A stretch of 64,000 bases of DNA from Luxibacter massiliensis (GCF_900604355.1 NZ_UWOE01000001.1:1240001-1304000); one strand, 5' to 3'. Counted from the stretch's first letter, positions 8,646 to 17,010 are shown. Notes: generated by a model from the sequence alone, not told the origin. Numbers and translations are program-made.

Positions 8646-10472
8646 ATGTGCGGAATAGTTGGATATGTAGGGGAAAAACAGGCGGCTCCGATTTTATTAG
8701 ACGGTTTATCAAAGCTGGAATACCGGGGATATGATTCTGCCGGGATTGCTGTGTATGACGGCAGTAAGATCGGTATGAAGAAGTCCCGCGGAAGGCTGAA
8801 AGTGCTAAGTGAGCTGACCCATGACGGGGCCACATTGCCGGGAAAAATCGGAATAGGGCACACCAGATGGGCGACCCACGGAGAGCCGTCGGATATCAAT
8901 GCACATCCCCATTTCAACAAAGAAGAAAGTATCGTAGTTGTCCATAATGGGATTATTGAAAATTATTTGAAATTGAAAAAAAAGCTGGCCCAAAAAGGAT
9001 ATGAGTTTATCTCAGATACAGATACGGAGGTAATCGCGCATCTTTTAGATTATTATTATCAGGGGAATCCACTCCAGACTATCACAAAGATTATGCACCG
9101 TATGGAAGGCTCCTATGCCTTGGGCATCCTGTTTAAGGATCATCCCGATGAGCTGTATGCGGTCCGCAAGGATAGCCCTCTTATTGTGGGCCACTCAGAA
9201 AGTGGATGTGTGATCGCATCAGATGTGCCGGCGGTGCTGAAGTATACAAGGGATGTATATTTTATTGAAAATGAAGAGATTGTCAGGATGACGGACAGTA
9301 CCATGGAGTTTTTTACTGTGGATGAAGAACCTATAGAGAAAGAATCTGTGCATATTGCCTGGGATGTGGATGCGGCAGAAAAAGGCGGATATGAGCATTT
9401 TATGCTGAAAGAAATGTATGAGCAGCCGAGGGCGATTACAGATACATTTTCCCCGCGCATTAAAGGTAATGAAATTGTCATAGAGGAATTGAATATGACG
9501 GACGATGAAATCCGCAGTATCCGTAAAATTATGATTGTGGCCTGCGGCTCTGCATACCATGCAGGCATGACCAATAAATATGTATTTGAGGGTATGGCCA
9601 GAATACCGGTGGAGGTGGACCTGGCTTCTGAATACAGGTACCGCAGCCCGATTTTGGAGGAGGGCACGCTTGTCGTCATTATCAGCCAGTCAGGTGAAAC
9701 GGCGGATTCCCTGGCGGCGCTCAGGGAGTCCAAGGCCAGGGGGGCAAAGGTCCTTGGAATTGTGAATGTGGTAGGCAGCTCCATTGCCCGGGAGGCGGAC
9801 AACGTAATGTATACCTGGGCAGGGCCGGAGATTGCAGTGGCCACCACGAAGGCCTACTCCTGCCAGCTGATTGCTTTGTATCTCCTGGCGGTGAAATTTG
9901 CGCATGTACGGGGACAGATAACAGATACTCAGCAGCAGGAATATATAGAGGATTTAAAACGGATTCCGGATCAGGTAGATATGCTCCTCAATAACCAGCA
10001 TAGGATTCAGAAATTTGCAAACAGATATTTAGCAGCCAGAGATGTATTTTTCATAGGCAGGGGAATCGACTATGCAATTTCAATGGAAGGCTCATTGAAA
10101 CTAAAAGAGATTTCTTATATTCACTCTGAGGCATATGCGGCGGGAGAGTTAAAGCATGGGACCATTTCCTTGATTGAGGAAGGGACCCTGGTGGCGGCTG
10201 TTCTGACCCAGGAAGACCTGTACAAGAAAATGATCAGTAATATGGTGGAAGTCAGGACAAGGGGCGCCTTTGTGCTGGCTGTGACTAATGAAGGAAATGA
10301 TGAAGTAGAGCGTGCGGCGGATTATGTAATCTATATTCCAGAGACAAATAAATATTTCACAAATTCTCTGGCCATTATCCCCCTTCAGCTTTTTGGGTAT
10401 TATATTTCTGTGGGAAGAGGCTGCGACATTGACAAACCCAGGAACCTGGCAAAATCGGTCACAGTGGAGTAG
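8646..10472 (+). CDS. glmS: Glutamine-fructose-6-phosphate aminotransferase (isomerizing)
   Basis: GlmS makes glucosamine-6-phosphate from fructose-6-phosphate and glutamine, the entry step to UDP-GlcNAc for peptidoglycan and surface glycans. The start MCGIVGYVG gives the N-terminal nucleophile Cys2 of the class II glutamine amidotransferase domain, with GHTRWATHGEPSDINAHPH as the glutamine site. Two SIS sugar-isomerase domains follow (IVACGSAYHAGM, ISQSGETADSLAALRESK, FFIGRGIDYAISMEGSLKLKEISYIHSEAYAAGELKHG). The end DKPRNLAKSVTVE is the family's conserved C-terminus, and 608 residues is the normal length. It appears to be transcribed alone from its own promoter. Confidence 0.98.
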   Translation: MCGIVGYVGEKQAAPILLDGLSKLEYRGYDSAGIAVYDGSKIGMKKSRGRLKVLSELTHDGATLPGKIGIGHTRWATHGEPSDINAHPHFNKEESIVVVHNGIIENYLKLKKKLAQKGYEFISDTDTEVIAHLLDYYYQGNPLQTITKIMHRMEGSYALGILFKDHPDELYAVRKDSPLIVGHSESGCVIASDVPAVLKYTRDVYFIENEEIVRMTDSTMEFFTVDEEPIEKESVHIAWDVDAAEKGGYEHFMLKEMYEQPRAITDTFSPRIKGNEIVIEELNMTDDEIRSIRKIMIVACGSAYHAGMTNKYVFEGMARIPVEVDLASEYRYRSPILEEGTLVVIISQSGETADSLAALRESKARGAKVLGIVNVVGSSIAREADNVMYTWAGPEIAVATTKAYSCQLIALYLLAVKFAHVRGQITDTQQQEYIEDLKRIPDQVDMLLNNQHRIQKFANRYLAARDVFFIGRGIDYAISMEGSLKLKEISYIHSEAYAAGELKHGTISLIEEGTLVAAVLTQEDLYKKMISNMVEVRTRGAFVLAVTNEGNDEVERAADYVIYIPETNKYFTNSLAIIPLQLFGYYISVGRGCDIDKPRNLAKSVTVE

Positions 10473-10602
10473 GCTGCAGTTAACCCGGTGCAGAGATAAA
10501 TATACTTGTTGTTTCAAACTTTATTAAATAATTAAACACACTTCTGTCACAAACGGAGGCTATTATATTTAATATAAAATACAAGAGAAGGAAGGAATTT
10601 GT

Positions 10603-11907
10603 ATGGATAATCAGTATAATTATTACAATCCCGATGGACAGCAGGGGAATGCTCAGTATAATAGCCAGCAGAATTTTAACTCAGACAACAAAAAACCAAA
10701 GGCAAAGGTGCCGAAAGCTGTTATGATTACCGGCTGCGCCCTCCTGTTTGGAGTAGTATCAAGCGCCACATTTTTAACATCCAATATTGTGGGGAGCAAA
10801 ATTCTAGGCTTGAATACTTCCCAGAAATCTTCGTCCAAGAGTACGGCTGAAGTCAGCAATACCTCCCTGACAAAGACATCCAGCGTCGTTACATCCGATG
10901 TCTCTGGGGTGGTGGAGAGTGTAATGCCATCTGTTGTGTCGATCACGAATATGAGTGTGCAGCAGGTACAGGACTTCTTTGGAGGGGTTACTCAGCAGGA
11001 AAGCCAGAGTGCAGGCACGGGTATTATTATTGCCCAGAATGATAATGAGCTGCTGATTGTTACAAATAACCATGTGGTGGACGGCAGCGAGACCCTGACA
11101 GTTACATTCAATGATAATACAAGTGTGGAGGCAGGGATTAAGGGGACAGACCCCTCCCATGACCTGGCGGTGATCGCAGTACCTTTGGACAGCATCTCAG
11201 AGGAGACAATGAATGCAGTTGCGGTAGCATCACTTGGAGATTCTACAAAACTGAAAGTAGGCGAGCCGGCCATCGCGATAGGCAACGCTCTTGGCTACGG
11301 GCAGTCAGTCACAACTGGTGTTATCAGTGCGGTAGACCGTGAAGGCGTGACAACAGAGGCTCTGACAGGACAGGCAAGTGACAGCGACGTAAGGCTGATC
11401 CAGACAGATGCGGCCATTAATCCAGGGAACAGCGGCGGCGCACTTGTGAATGCCAGCGGCGAAGTCATTGGTATTAATTCCTCAAAGCTGGTCGGCAGTT
11501 CTGTGGAAGGGGTAGGATATGCAATACCTATCAGTGACGTATCTGACATTATTACAGACCTGATGAACCAACAGACCAAGAGTCCGGTATCAGAGTCGGA
11601 GCGTGGATATCTGGGGATCACAGGCTTTGATGTGACTTCCGATTATGCAGAGAGGTTCAATATGCCCCTGGGAGTATATATCACAGAAGTGACGGACAAA
11701 GGCGGCGCCCAAGAAGCAGGCATAGCTAAGGGCGGAGTCATTACAGCCTTAAATGGCACAGAGGTGAACAGCATGGATGGCCTGCAGGCAGAACTGAAAT
11801 ATTATGCCAAAGGCGAGAAAGTGACCCTGACAGTCCAGGTTCCTGAAAATAATGGGGAATATAAAGAGCAGACTTATGAAGTTGTTTTAGGAGAAAAGTC
11901 TAATTAG
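10603..11907 (+). CDS. HtrA/DegP-type membrane-anchored serine protease with PDZ domain
   Basis: Envelope quality-control protease. 434 residues: a Gln/Asn/Tyr-rich cytoplasmic start, one membrane helix near residues 38-60, a Ser/Thr linker, then a trypsin-like domain with His157 (NNHVVD), Asp187 (HDLAVIAV) and Ser277 (INPGNSGGAL). A single PDZ domain is at the C-terminus (LGITGFDV, GAQEAGIAKGGVITALNGTEV). This is the layout of Bacillus HtrA/HtrB/YyxA, whose members degrade or refold misfolded exported proteins. It stands alone and is closed by a strong terminator. No convincing promoter could be placed in the 130 bp upstream. Confidence 0.95.
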   Translation: MDNQYNYYNPDGQQGNAQYNSQQNFNSDNKKPKAKVPKAVMITGCALLFGVVSSATFLTSNIVGSKILGLNTSQKSSSKSTAEVSNTSLTKTSSVVTSDVSGVVESVMPSVVSITNMSVQQVQDFFGGVTQQESQSAGTGIIIAQNDNELLIVTNNHVVDGSETLTVTFNDNTSVEAGIKGTDPSHDLAVIAVPLDSISEETMNAVAVASLGDSTKLKVGEPAIAIGNALGYGQSVTTGVISAVDREGVTTEALTGQASDSDVRLIQTDAAINPGNSGGALVNASGEVIGINSSKLVGSSVEGVGYAIPISDVSDIITDLMNQQTKSPVSESERGYLGITGFDVTSDYAERFNMPLGVYITEVTDKGGAQEAGIAKGGVITALNGTEVNSMDGLQAELKYYAKGEKVTLTVQVPENNGEYKEQTYEVVLGEKSN

Positions 11908-11940
11908 AGAGCCAAATCAATATTTGATGGAACTATTACA

Positions 11941-11980
11941 AAACCGCAGAAGCTGGTAAATCCAGTTTCTGCGGTTTTTT
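11941..11980 (+). terminator. Intrinsic terminator after the HtrA-type gene
   Basis: A 16-bp stem (left arm 11941-11956, right arm 11962-11977, one G-U pair, loop TAAAT) runs directly into six T residues (11975-11980). Confidence 0.93.
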
Positions 11981-12055
11981 GTCTTATAGGAATATCTTGT
12001 TTTTTATCTTAAAGGAATAACTTATTAAAATTTAGTATAACCTTTTAAATAGTAG

Positions 12056-12084
12056 TTGACATATACCTAGATAGGGTATATTAT
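12056..12084 (+). promoter_or_regulatory. Copper-operon promoter
   Basis: TTGACA (12056-12061, exact consensus), a 17-bp spacer and TATTAT (12079-12084) lie about 235 bp before copA. The spacer contains the first copy of the operator-like sequence, so a bound repressor would block RNA polymerase directly. Confidence 0.8.
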
Positions 12085-12108
12085 AGATACATACCTAGAT
12101 AGGGTATA
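12063..12108 (+). promoter_or_regulatory. Two identical CsoR/CopY-type operator sites
   Basis: The 18-bp sequence ATACCTAGATAGGGTATA occurs at 12063-12080 (inside the promoter spacer) and again at 12091-12108 (at the predicted transcription start), 28 bp apart. Each is an imperfect inverted repeat with TATACC facing GGGTATA, like the GC-tract-flanked palindromes bound by CsoR. The csoR gene lies in the same operon, so autoregulated copper induction is the likely reading (inference). Which base pairs are contacted is not known. Confidence 0.78.
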
Positions 12109-12319
12109 TAGATGCGGGGGAGAGGTTTGAGTATACCTTTCCTATACAAAAGTACAGTTGAGGTTCATGTATGGCGGCTGGCTGCCACATGGCAGCGTGT
12201 TTAGGAAGAACTTGGCTGGGATATGCCGCTGATTATGGCGGTTGGCCAGGGCATAAATTATGAGTCATATTTACGGCCCTATAGGGGCGGGCAATAGAAG
12301 GCGGGATAGGAGGAGAACT
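12109..12319. other. copA leader, about 210 bp
   Basis: No gene is supported. An in-frame ATG at 12260 would add 20 residues to CopA, but it has no ribosome-binding site and the added residues do not fit the HMA domain, so I leave it as leader. No known riboswitch is recognisable. Confidence 0.5.
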
Positions 12320-14575
12320 ATGGTTACTGAAAAATATAAAATATCAGGCATGACTTGTGCGGCATGCAGCAGTTCTGTTGAGAAGGTGACAAGAAAGATG
12401 GAGGGGGTGCAGGAGAGTAATGTAAACCTTACTACAGGAATTATGACGATTACCTATGATGACACATTTCTGGAAGACAGTAAGATTATCTCTAAAGTAG
12501 AGAGGGCTGGGTTTGGGGCTGAGAAATATGTTGAAAAGACGAAGAAGGAGAGGGCCGGCGATGCAGAAGATATGGAACTTGCCATTAGAAAGACCAGGCA
12601 CCGCCTGATTATGAATATTATTCTGGCCATCCCGCTTCTCTATATTTCTATGGGGCATATGGTACCTTTCCCAATGCCTCTTCCTAAGTTTTTGGATATG
12701 CATGAAAGTCCGCTGAACTTTGCACTTGCCCAGCTGGTATTGACTACCTGGATTCTCATCAACGGGAGAAAGTTTTATACAGTAGGCTTTAAAAGCTTTT
12801 TTAAAGGACATCCCAATATGGATTCCCTGGTGGCCCTTGGGACGGGAAGTGCATTTCTGTACAGCCTTGTGATGACATTCAGGATACCTTATGATATGGA
12901 TGCAGTCCACAACCTTTATTTTGAGTCTGCGGCTATTGTGGTGACTCTTGTCATGGTAGGAAAGTATATGGAGGGCAGAAGCAAAGGAAAGACCACAGAG
13001 GCCATACGGAAACTGATGGAATTAGCACCTGACACAGCAATTGTGATACGCGACGGTGAACACAGGGAGGTACCTGTAGAGGAAGTAAAAACAGGTGAAC
13101 TTGTACTGGTCAGGCCTGGAAGCCGCATACCTCTGGACGGCATAGTGGCAGAGGGGCATACTACAGTGGATGAGTCCATGCTGACCGGTGAGAGCATTCC
13201 GGTGGAAAAGGCCCCTGGCGAAGAAATAATTGGAGGAAGTGTGAACTATCAGGGCGCTGTCACGGTACAGGTTACAAGGGTGGGGGCAGATACTACTCTG
13301 GCAAAGATTGTCCGCCTGATGGAAGACGCACAGGGGAAGAAAGCCCCTATATCCAAATTGGCGGATGTTGTGGCGGGATACTTTGTCCCTGCAGTTATGG
13401 CTATTGCAGTGATAGCTTCCATTGTATGGATACTTCTGGGATATGAATTGACATTTGTACTGACAATTTTTGTGTCAGTATTGGTTATAGCGTGTCCCTG
13501 CGCGTTAGGGCTTGCCACGCCTACGGCTATTATGGTCGGGACTGGACTGGGCGCCAGCCACGGCATCCTGATAAAAAGCGGGGAGGCTCTGGAGATGAGC
13601 CATAAAGCGGACACAGTTGTCTTGGATAAAACGGGCACAGTGACAGAAGGGCGTCCCAAAGTGATTGAGGTGCGCGCTGAGAAAATGTCCCAGGAAGAAC
13701 TTTTAAAAATAGCGGCATCCTGTGAACAGGTTTCGGAACATCCACTCGGGCAGGCCATTGTGGAGGAAGCTAAGGCAAGAAATATAAAGCTTGAAAAAGT
13801 GGAAGAATTCCAAAGCATTACCGGCCAGGGAATCCGTGCCATGGTGGACGGAAAGCTCTACTTTATCGGGAATAAGAGGCTGTGCGAGGAGCAGAAGATT
13901 TCTCTGGGGGTTTATGAGAAAGCGGCAGGAGAGTTTGCGGATAAAGGCCAGACTCCAATGTTTCTGGCAGAAGGGGTTAAGGAAGGGGAGATGGAGGCAG
14001 CGGGAGTCATCAGCGTGGCCGACCCGGTGAAGCCTACCAGCCGCGAAGCTATCGCCCATATGCAGAAGCAGGGCCTTCAGGTTTATATCCTAACTGGGGA
14101 TAATAAAAGGACAGCTGAATATATAGCAAAACAGGTGGGGGCAGATCAGGTGATTGCCGAAGTAATGCCTGGGGATAAGGCAGGCGTAGTAGAAAGATTA
14201 CAAGAAGAAGGGAAATGTGTTATGATGGTGGGGGACGGCATCAATGATGCCCCAGCCCTGGTGCAGGCTGATATAGGAGTGGCTGTGGGGAGCGGGAGTG
14301 ACATTGCCCTGGATTCCAGTGATATTGTTTTGATGAAGTCTGATTTGAATGATGTAGACAAGACGATCCGGCTTAGCAGAGCTACCATCCGCAATATAAA
14401 GCAGAACCTGTTCTGGGCATTTTTCTATAATTCCTGTGGGTTATTCTTGGCGGCTGGCGTGCTCTATTCAATAACAGGCACCTTATTAAGCCCTATGTTT
14501 GCAGGGTTGGCCATGTCCTTGAGTTCAGTTTCAGTTGTAGGCAACGCACTGAGGCTTCGGAATTTAAAACTATAG
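12320..14575 (+). CDS. copA: Copper-translocating P1B-type ATPase
   Basis: CopA pumps Cu(I) out of the cell at the expense of ATP. From the chosen start (ATG at 12320 after AGGAGG) the protein has 751 residues. It has one N-terminal heavy-metal-associated domain with GMTCAAC (Cys13, Cys16), paired membrane helices, the actuator TGES, the intramembrane CPC metal site (392-394, in ACPCALG), the phosphorylated aspartate D436 in DKTGT, the SEHPLG nucleotide motif, and TGDN...GDGINDAP. The CPC motif and the csoR/copZ-like neighbours point to copper or silver rather than zinc or cadmium. It is the first gene of the operon; csoR follows 19 bp after the stop. Confidence 0.96.
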   Translation: MVTEKYKISGMTCAACSSSVEKVTRKMEGVQESNVNLTTGIMTITYDDTFLEDSKIISKVERAGFGAEKYVEKTKKERAGDAEDMELAIRKTRHRLIMNIILAIPLLYISMGHMVPFPMPLPKFLDMHESPLNFALAQLVLTTWILINGRKFYTVGFKSFFKGHPNMDSLVALGTGSAFLYSLVMTFRIPYDMDAVHNLYFESAAIVVTLVMVGKYMEGRSKGKTTEAIRKLMELAPDTAIVIRDGEHREVPVEEVKTGELVLVRPGSRIPLDGIVAEGHTTVDESMLTGESIPVEKAPGEEIIGGSVNYQGAVTVQVTRVGADTTLAKIVRLMEDAQGKKAPISKLADVVAGYFVPAVMAIAVIASIVWILLGYELTFVLTIFVSVLVIACPCALGLATPTAIMVGTGLGASHGILIKSGEALEMSHKADTVVLDKTGTVTEGRPKVIEVRAEKMSQEELLKIAASCEQVSEHPLGQAIVEEAKARNIKLEKVEEFQSITGQGIRAMVDGKLYFIGNKRLCEEQKISLGVYEKAAGEFADKGQTPMFLAEGVKEGEMEAAGVISVADPVKPTSREAIAHMQKQGLQVYILTGDNKRTAEYIAKQVGADQVIAEVMPGDKAGVVERLQEEGKCVMMVGDGINDAPALVQADIGVAVGSGSDIALDSSDIVLMKSDLNDVDKTIRLSRATIRNIKQNLFWAFFYNSCGLFLAAGVLYSITGTLLSPMFAGLAMSLSSVSVVGNALRLRNLKL

Positions 14576-14594
14576 ACAGAAAGCAGGTGAAACA

Positions 14595-14897
14595 GTGGAG
14601 AAGAACGATGCTCTCTGCACAAAGAAAACACACAGGCAGCCCGGAGAATATAAGGCCTTGATTAACCGCCTGAATAGGGTAGAAGGCCAAGTTAGGGGAA
14701 TCAAAAATATGGTGGAGGAAGAAAGATACTGTGTAGATATACTCGTGCAGGTATCAGCAGTACAGTCGGCATTAAATGCATTTAACAAAGAACTGCTTGC
14801 CAACCATATAAAGACCTGTGTTGTGGAAGACATCCGTGACGGCAGGGAAGAGGCGGTAGACGAACTATGTGCCACAATCCAAAAATTAATGAAATAG
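14595..14897 (+). CDS. csoR: Copper-sensing transcriptional repressor CsoR
   Basis: A 100-residue all-helical repressor of the CsoR/RcnR (DUF156) family that leaves DNA when it binds Cu(I). INRLNRVEGQVRGIKNMVEE is the family's first helix. The Cu(I)-binding Cys-His-Cys set is complete: Cys46 (YCVDIL), His71 and Cys75 (NHIKTC). Translation starts at GTG with AGGTG upstream. Its position between copA and a copZ-like gene, behind two operator-like sites, supports copper rather than nickel or formaldehyde sensing. Confidence 0.93.
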   Translation: MEKNDALCTKKTHRQPGEYKALINRLNRVEGQVRGIKNMVEEERYCVDILVQVSAVQSALNAFNKELLANHIKTCVVEDIRDGREEAVDELCATIQKLMK

Positions 14898-14907
14898 GAG
14901 GAGAACC

Positions 14908-15102
14908 ATGACAGTAATCAAAGTAGAAGGGATGCATTGTGAAAAATGCGTAGAGAGAATTACAAAAGCAATGACAGAGGACGGGTTGGACTTTAAAGTA
15001 AGCCTGGCTGATAAAACCGTCACCATTGACGGATGCGAACATTGCGTGAGCACAGCCCTGGAGACATTGGATGACTTAGGGTTTGAAGGGACGGTAGAGT
15101 AG
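14908..15102 (+). CDS. copZ: Small HMA-domain copper chaperone-like protein (CopZ-like)
   Basis: 64 residues with a ferredoxin-like HMA fold. The metal loop GMHCEKC has Cys11 and Cys14 where CopZ has MxCxxC. A second Cys pair, Cys43 and Cys46 (GCEHC), lies where ordinary CopZ proteins have none. The expected job is handing Cu(I) to CopA or to CsoR. It has a good GGAGGAG site 10 bp after csoR and is the last gene before a hairpin. It is slightly short for CopZ (about 68-70 residues), and the ending FEGTVE is normal. Confidence 0.85.
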   Translation: MTVIKVEGMHCEKCVERITKAMTEDGLDFKVSLADKTVTIDGCEHCVSTALETLDDLGFEGTVE

Positions 15103-15103
15103 A

Positions 15104-15140
15104 TTAGGACGTAACCTTTTTATAAAAGGTTACGTCCTAA
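15104..15140. terminator. Perfect 17-bp inverted repeat between converging operons
   Basis: Arms 15104-15120 and 15124-15140 match exactly around a 3-base loop (TAT). They carry TTTT/AAAA next to the loop and have no long T-tract outside. The site sits between the end of the copper operon (+) and the end of cotJC (-), so a bidirectional terminator is the likeliest role. Confidence 0.7.
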
Positions 15141-15176
15141 ACTTATTTCAGTGGTGTACCTAACTGTTGTTATTTA

Positions 15177-15791
15177 TTAGCAGCCGCAGTTCTGGCGGAT
15201 ATCAAATTCAGGATTTATTGCGTAGAAGTTTTTGCTGTCCAGATTATCCTGTACGATTCTGAGGCTCTCGCCGAAGCGCTGGTAGTGTACGATTTCACGT
15301 TCTCTAAGGAACCTGATCGGGTCGCAGACTTCTGGGTCTTTTACGAGCCGCAGGATATTGTCGTACGTAGTTCTTGCTTTCTGCTCTGCCGCCATATCTT
15401 CATGCAAGTCAGTGATCGGGTCTCCCTTTGACTGGAAATAAGTTGCTGTCCACGGCGCGCCGCTTGCAGACTGTGGCCAAAGAGCGAGGGTGTGGTCTAC
15501 ATAATAATCGCCGAAACAGGACTGTTCAATCTCCTCAGGGGTCAAGTTCCTGGTCAGCTGGTGGACGATGGCACAGATCATTTCCATATGGGCCAATTCT
15601 TCTGTACCTATGTCAGTCAGTGTACCAATAACTTCGTTGTAAGGCATTGTATATCTCTGTGAAAGATAGCGCATAGAAGCAGCCAGTTCACCGTCCGGCC
15701 CGCCAAACTGCGTAATAATAATTTTGGCAATTTGGGGATTCGTCTGTGTGATTTTCACAGGATACTGCAATCTTTTCTCATAATTCCACAT
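15177..15791 (-). CDS. cotJC: Spore coat protein CotJC (manganese-catalase-like)
   Basis: 204 residues of the CotJC family, a four-helix-bundle relative of manganese catalases found in the inner spore coat. Typical stretches are MWNYEKRLQYPVKI, GGPDGELAASMRYLSQRY, GTEELAHMEM (metal-binding Glu/His type) and AEQKARTTYDNILRL. The C-terminus NPEFDIRQNCGC is Cys-rich. It is the last gene of cotJABC, 3 bp after cotJB. Expression in the mother cell under SigE is known for Bacillus cotJ; I could not identify a SigE promoter here with confidence. Confidence 0.95.
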   Translation of the reverse strand: MWNYEKRLQYPVKITQTNPQIAKIIITQFGGPDGELAASMRYLSQRYTMPYNEVIGTLTDIGTEELAHMEMICAIVHQLTRNLTPEEIEQSCFGDYYVDHTLALWPQSASGAPWTATYFQSKGDPITDLHEDMAAEQKARTTYDNILRLVKDPEVCDPIRFLREREIVHYQRFGESLRIVQDNLDSKNFYAINPEFDIRQNCGC

Positions 15792-15794
15792 AAA

Positions 15795-16064
15795 TCAGCA
15801 TCCTCCTTCCTGCCATGGCCATGGCTCATTAATCCAATCCCATCTGTCGGCACAGGAGTAAACAGCAGTGTCGATGGTCAGAGGGCCATAATACGCCGCA
15901 TACTCTCTTAAAGCTTCATTTCTAAGCCGGCTGTATTCATGGAAGTAGGAAAGCGCTTCTTCATTACATGGGTGGGTATCCAGAAAAAGCTTAACATCGT
16001 CAACAGCAAAGCTTACAGTGTTGATTTGATCCATCAAATCTTTTTTACATGGGCAGTTACTCAT
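15795..16064 (-). CDS. cotJB: Spore coat protein CotJB
   Basis: 89 residues of the CotJB family: LMDQINTVSFAVDDVKLFLDTHP, then YFHEYSRLRNEAL, then YGPLTIDT and WDWINEPWPWQEGGC. The Trp-rich tail is characteristic. It is needed with CotJA and CotJC for coat assembly in Bacillus. Its start overlaps the cotJA stop by 4 bp (ATGA), indicating translational coupling. Confidence 0.93.
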   Translation of the reverse strand: MSNCPCKKDLMDQINTVSFAVDDVKLFLDTHPCNEEALSYFHEYSRLRNEALREYAAYYGPLTIDTAVYSCADRWDWINEPWPWQEGGC

Positions 16065-16528
16065 CGATTACAGCCTCCTCTCCCGTGGAATGGTTTGTAA
16101 AGATCTTCAAAAATAGTCCCTTTTTCGAAACCTTTACAGGATTCAAATAGATTCTGCCATCTCTGCCAGGGTACATAAGCCATGGCAATAGGGAGGCTTC
16201 TGAGGGGGTCGCGGTTTTCGCAGCCTTCTGAGGTATGGTGGTTCTTTGCAGCACATTCAGGGGTGCGCATTTCTGCCATTCGGCGCTGCCTTTCGGGACT
16301 CATTCCTTCGCGTGTTTCCGGTGAGCCACAGCCACATGGCTCCTGGGAACGGCGCTGGCGTTCAGGGCCTCTGGCAGCAGAATTATCTGATCCAGCCGGT
16401 GTGTTGCGGCATCCACAGTCATTAGCCGGCATATTGCGAAATCCGCTGTTATGGTTCGGTGCGGTACGGAAGTTATTGTTCTGGTTCATCTGCCTGCCGT
16501 AACGCATATTGTTTTGACAATTCGCCAT
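16061..16528 (-). CDS. cotJA: Spore coat-associated protein CotJA with extended N-terminus
   Basis: The C-terminal 50 residues (PLRSLPIAMAYVPWQRW...FEDLYKPFHGRGGC) are the CotJA domain. In front lie about 100 low-complexity residues rich in Asn, Arg, Pro and Cys, with a repeated PERQRR element. Typical CotJA is about 80 residues, so 155 is long. I start at the ATG at 16528 because AAGGAG lies 10 bp upstream; the ATG six codons earlier has no site. It is the first gene of the cotJ operon. Confidence 0.87.
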   Translation of the reverse strand: MANCQNNMRYGRQMNQNNNFRTAPNHNSGFRNMPANDCGCRNTPAGSDNSAARGPERQRRSQEPCGCGSPETREGMSPERQRRMAEMRTPECAAKNHHTSEGCENRDPLRSLPIAMAYVPWQRWQNLFESCKGFEKGTIFEDLYKPFHGRGGCNR

Positions 16529-16594
16529 TTGCGATATCTCCTTCATTTAACATTTACAATTTTATATTATGGGAGAAATTTAAAAAGGTTCCAC

Positions 16595-16623
16595 TTTACA
16601 TTTTAGTAAAAGTCATATATAAT
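16595..16623 (+). promoter_or_regulatory. tRNA-Pro promoter
   Basis: TTTACA (16595-16600), 17 bp and TATAAT (16618-16623, exact) place the transcription start a few bases before the tRNA. It also lies in the region upstream of the divergent cotJ operon. Confidence 0.75.
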
Positions 16624-16637
16624 AGAAAAAGTGATGA

Positions 16638-16712
16638 CGGGGTGTGGCTCAGTTTGGTTAGAGCGCACGGCTGGGGGCCGTGAGGTCGCAGGTTCGAATC
16701 CTGTCACCCCGA
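16638..16712 (+). tRNA. tRNA-Pro, anticodon GGG
   Basis: The acceptor arms CGGGGTG (16638-16644) and CACCCCG (16705-16711) pair fully. The anticodon stem CACGG/CCGTG encloses the loop CTGGGGG, whose middle bases are GGG (reads CCC and CCU, proline). The T-arm is GCAGG-TTCGAAT-CCTGT, and the D-loop contains GG. CCA is not encoded. Total length is 75 nt. Confidence 0.95.
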
Positions 16713-16717
16713 TTTGG

Positions 16718-16745
16718 CCCCTGTTCTGCAGGGGTTATTTATTTC
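16718..16745 (+). terminator. Short terminator after tRNA-Pro
   Basis: A 6-bp GC stem CCCCTG/CAGGGG with loop TTCTG is followed by TTATTTATTT. It is weak in stem length but correctly placed. Confidence 0.55.
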
Positions 16746-16892
16746 AAGTATAAAATCTGGTGGACTTTAGTCGGGATTATCCTACAGATGTTAAATTTTC
16801 GGATTTGACATTTCAGTTTTGGATAATCTTTTTCTTTTAGGTTTCCGTCAGAATGCAGGCCGGAACCAACTATAAATACACTGTATATTGCC

Positions 16893-16930
16893 CCGTGAAG
16901 CTACAGGCGTGAATCCTGTCATCCCAATTT
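16893..16930 (+). repeat. Degenerate echo of the tRNA-Pro 3' end
   Basis: Compared base by base without gaps, 16893-16930 matches 16678-16715 (anticodon stem, T-arm, acceptor and TTT) at 29 of 38 positions, including the block GAATCCTGTCA. A direct repeat of a tRNA 3' end is the usual mark left by integration at a tRNA. Here only about 180 bp lie between the copies and no integrase is present, so it may be an old excision scar or a decayed tRNA duplicate (inference). Confidence 0.65.
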
Positions 16931-17010
16931 AAGTGAAGCAGTGCAAAGCAGCACTGTATCTCTGTGGGCCGCGGCCAAAAGCAGTGTATTTTTACTTTAT
17001 AAGAAAAAAG

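Noticed and set aside
9140..9847. Minus-strand open frame inside glmS
   Set aside because: glmS is a strongly conserved plus-strand gene through the whole stretch; the antisense frame lacks any supporting start signal.
12260..12319. Longer CopA start at 12260
   Set aside because: No ribosome-binding site, whereas AGGAGG precedes the ATG at 12320 and the HMA domain begins there.
16529..16640. SigE promoter upstream of cotJABC
   Set aside because: CATAATAT on the minus strand is a partial -10 match, without an acceptable -35.
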